Source: Syngnathus acus
Lineage: Eukaryota; Chordata; Actinopteri; Syngnathiformes; Syngnathidae
Assembly (NCBI RefSeq): GCF_901709675.1
Contig: NC_051103.1
Location: forward strand, 7,301,501 to 7,365,500
Reading direction: 5' to 3'
DNA length: 64,000 nucleotides
The notes under the pieces were generated by a model. That model had not been told where the DNA came from, searched no databases, and saw nothing but the letters and a program-made list of their open reading frames with translations. A program made the translations under genes and the position numbers. Shown in pieces: positions 61,030 through 64,000 of the stretch (its first letter is position 1; each line of letters opens with the position of its first letter).

Positions 61030-61920
61030 ACTGGAGCAGACAGCACCGCCTTTTAAACTTTATGCAGAAAAAAACACAAGGGGTTCTACTTGACAACACA
61101 AAGATCTGCCTCATGAGAGTTCAGTTTAGGAGGAGAAAAAAAACAGCATGGAAAATTTGGAATATTAAGAGTTTATTTTACAGTGATGGGCAAAAGAAAT
61201 CAATTGATCATGTGAATAACACTTTTTATAGTAGCACTTGCTCTAAGGTCAAAGGTCAACATGATAAGGTCAGTGTAATTATTTCTCTTGTGTTGCTTAT
61301 TCCAAAGGTGCTGGCCACTTGTTCTCTACCCACCCCAAAATAAATATTTTCATTTCTGATTTTGTTTTTCACATCAAATGTTGACCCACATTTCCCCTAA
61401 TAGCATCTCTGGCCATTTTTCTCTTGATCGTTATGAAGCCCACCAAACTTACCTCGTCTCTGTTCATGATTTCTGTCGGCTCTGGAAATCCTTTTAAGGG
61501 ATCTTTGCCATGCATCGCCTATTCCGTCTATCACCATCCCTAATTCCAGACACATTTCATTTTGAGCAGCTGCAAAAGAATGAAGTTAGCATAATATTGC
61601 GTCATATTCCAGAAGCAAAAATCGGAGCTCCCTAAAATACAAATGAAAATGTCAGGTCATTGATTGAGAGCCAACATCTCCAGTTATCTCAAGTTGGTTC
61701 AAGTTTCAGATCCTTCCAAAAATTCTTCAATAGGATTTGGTGTGTCGGCAGCTGTGTTTGTAGGTAGTAATTCAACAGTACATGAAGTTCAAACTTCACA
61801 ACTTGTTTATTTGTGTAGCTTTGAAAAGAAGCAAATGAAAGAACAAGCATAAATAAGGACGATTCAGTAGAGCATCATCCAACATCATGTTGCAAGCAAA
61901 TTTACAGCATTCTTCACGCT

Positions 61921-61952
61921 CACACTCACACACACGCACACACACACACACA
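61921..61952. repeat. (CA)n microsatellite
   Basis: Imperfect CA tract interrupted by CT and CG. Confidence 0.9.
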
Positions 61953-62294
61953 ATAATGACATGTGCAGATTGTGGACATCATCATAACATCTCCACTTCA
62001 ATTCAAACCATTAAAATACTCCCTTGTTAAATATTAGAAAAGTATTCATCTTCAGGCACATTGTCTTCCCACTGTATTGCAGGCAAAAATTTCCAAGGTC
62101 ACATTTTTGACAGTGGTAACAAAAAGAGTTTATAAAACAGACTATATTGCAGCAGGTTGCAGTGTCCACTACCTGTACCACCATCAAATGTGTCTCGACT
62201 TTTCTTTTTTCTGCTACTGTTGTGTCAAATACAAGAAAAAGAACGACTCATGTCTGAGTTTAAGATGTCAGTCACATGCCAATAGTTTGATTTT

Positions 62295-62472
62295 ACAAGA
62301 TGTGTCCATAAAGTCTGGATACATCGTGAATCTATTCCATCAACTTTTGCTGAATATTGCAAAGCGCATTAAATGATGCACTGAAAATGATGTTGAAAAT
62401 ATTTCTCAAAATTAAAATGGAATAAAATTGTTTTTTTTTAGCATGTATCCAAACTTTTTGGTGACCCAGTAT
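62295..62472. mobile_element. Mariner-like MITE
   Basis: The left end ACAAGATGTGTCCATAAAGT (62295 onward) leads into CTGGATACAT. The right end ATGTATCCAAACTTTTTGGT (62443 onward) leads into GACCCAGTAT. The ends are imperfect inverted repeats of about 30 bp and resemble mariner termini (gtgtccataaagtctggatac). The 178-bp body has no usable transposase frame. It lies about 220 bp beyond the ryr2 stop codon in the direction of ryr2 transcription. Confidence 0.72.
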
Positions 62473-62693
62473 CATCATATCATTTCCATGTACACAAAAT
62501 ATCCCGAAACAAGTGTGCTGCAAGGTGGGGCAGAGTCATCAAGGTGACCGACTGAATTAGGAAGATCTTGGATGAAAGTCAGTTGGTCTGCTTTTAGAAG
62601 CCATTTTGTATGGGGGAGTGTTTCCAGGCATAATCTTGTGGTTCAGAACACATGCAAGGAACCACCGGAAGGGAGAAGAACTCCGGAGACAGA

Positions 62694-63872
<1,179 letters not shown>

Positions 63873-64000
63873 TCACACACACATAGATTCGAAGGAAAAT
63901 CGTTTTCCTGCCACAGTTGACTTTCTTCTGTTCATGCCACAGAGCCTCTGTCCCCTTTGTGTAGAAAAGGCCATGGCTACCCCCCTCAAACCCTTAATAG

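Larger units (their letters stand above)
59917..62693. other. chrm3 5' region and ryr2 3' flank
   Basis: At least one non-coding chrm3 exon is likely on the minus strand: a good donor (CCTG/GTAAGT) ends it at 60925, and a (GT)n tract lies just upstream at 61003-61029. Another possible exon ends at 60461 (GGAG/GTATGG). The right part holds a (CA)n tract near 61921-61952 and a mariner-like MITE at 62295-62472, which probably lies in or near the ryr2 3' UTR. No further coding exon is seen. Confidence 0.5.

Overview
The window is nuclear DNA from a compact teleost genome. Eleven vertebrate protein-coding genes, rich in short GT-AG introns, fill 64 kb. Proteins match fish forms of known families, and introns carry typical fish repeats (CA/GT microsatellites, relics of Tc1, mariner and hAT elements). 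I assembled every gene exon by exon from splice sites, reading-phase continuity and family similarity. For all ten genes complete at both ends, the joined coding length is a multiple of three. Species cannot be fixed by eye; a percomorph-like fish is a guess.

Layout. 1-2886 (+): 3' part of a type I collagen alpha-1 gene (col1a1-like). 4735-6811 (-): sgca. 7623-16277 (+): ppp1r9b (spinophilin). 17747-21101 (-): a PRDM9-family PR/SET zinc-finger gene. 21102-25098: gene-free and AT-rich. 25099-30968 (-): mbtd1. 32030-39681 (-): tmem94, 31 coding exons. 41573-42535 (-): nme2. 44410-48264 (-): znf518a. 50465-56569 (-): fmn2. 57632-59916 (-): chrm3. 62694-63818 (-): 3' end of ryr2, running off the right edge. 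From the PRDM9-like gene onward, eight consecutive genes are on the minus strand.

Synteny. The left part (col1a1, sgca, ppp1r9b, mbtd1, nme2) corresponds to human 17q21.33, with tmem94 from 17q25. The right part (fmn2, chrm3, ryr2) corresponds to human 1q43. znf518a (human 10q24) lies between them. The genes do not form one pathway. They include matrix and muscle-membrane proteins, synaptic and actin scaffolds, chromatin readers, and a muscarinic receptor beside the calcium-release channel.

Most notable points. The collagen C-propeptide lacks the third conserved cysteine, normally used for inter-chain disulfides. The PRDM9-like protein has lost two of three catalytic tyrosines, its zinc knuckle and the tandem finger array. 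chrm3 is split into five coding exons, one intron falling inside the DRY arginine codon. sgca has a GC-AG intron and a stop codon that overlaps a splice donor. A roughly 1-kb tract near 23-24 kb is strongly depleted in C on the plus strand. I found no wholly new gene system.
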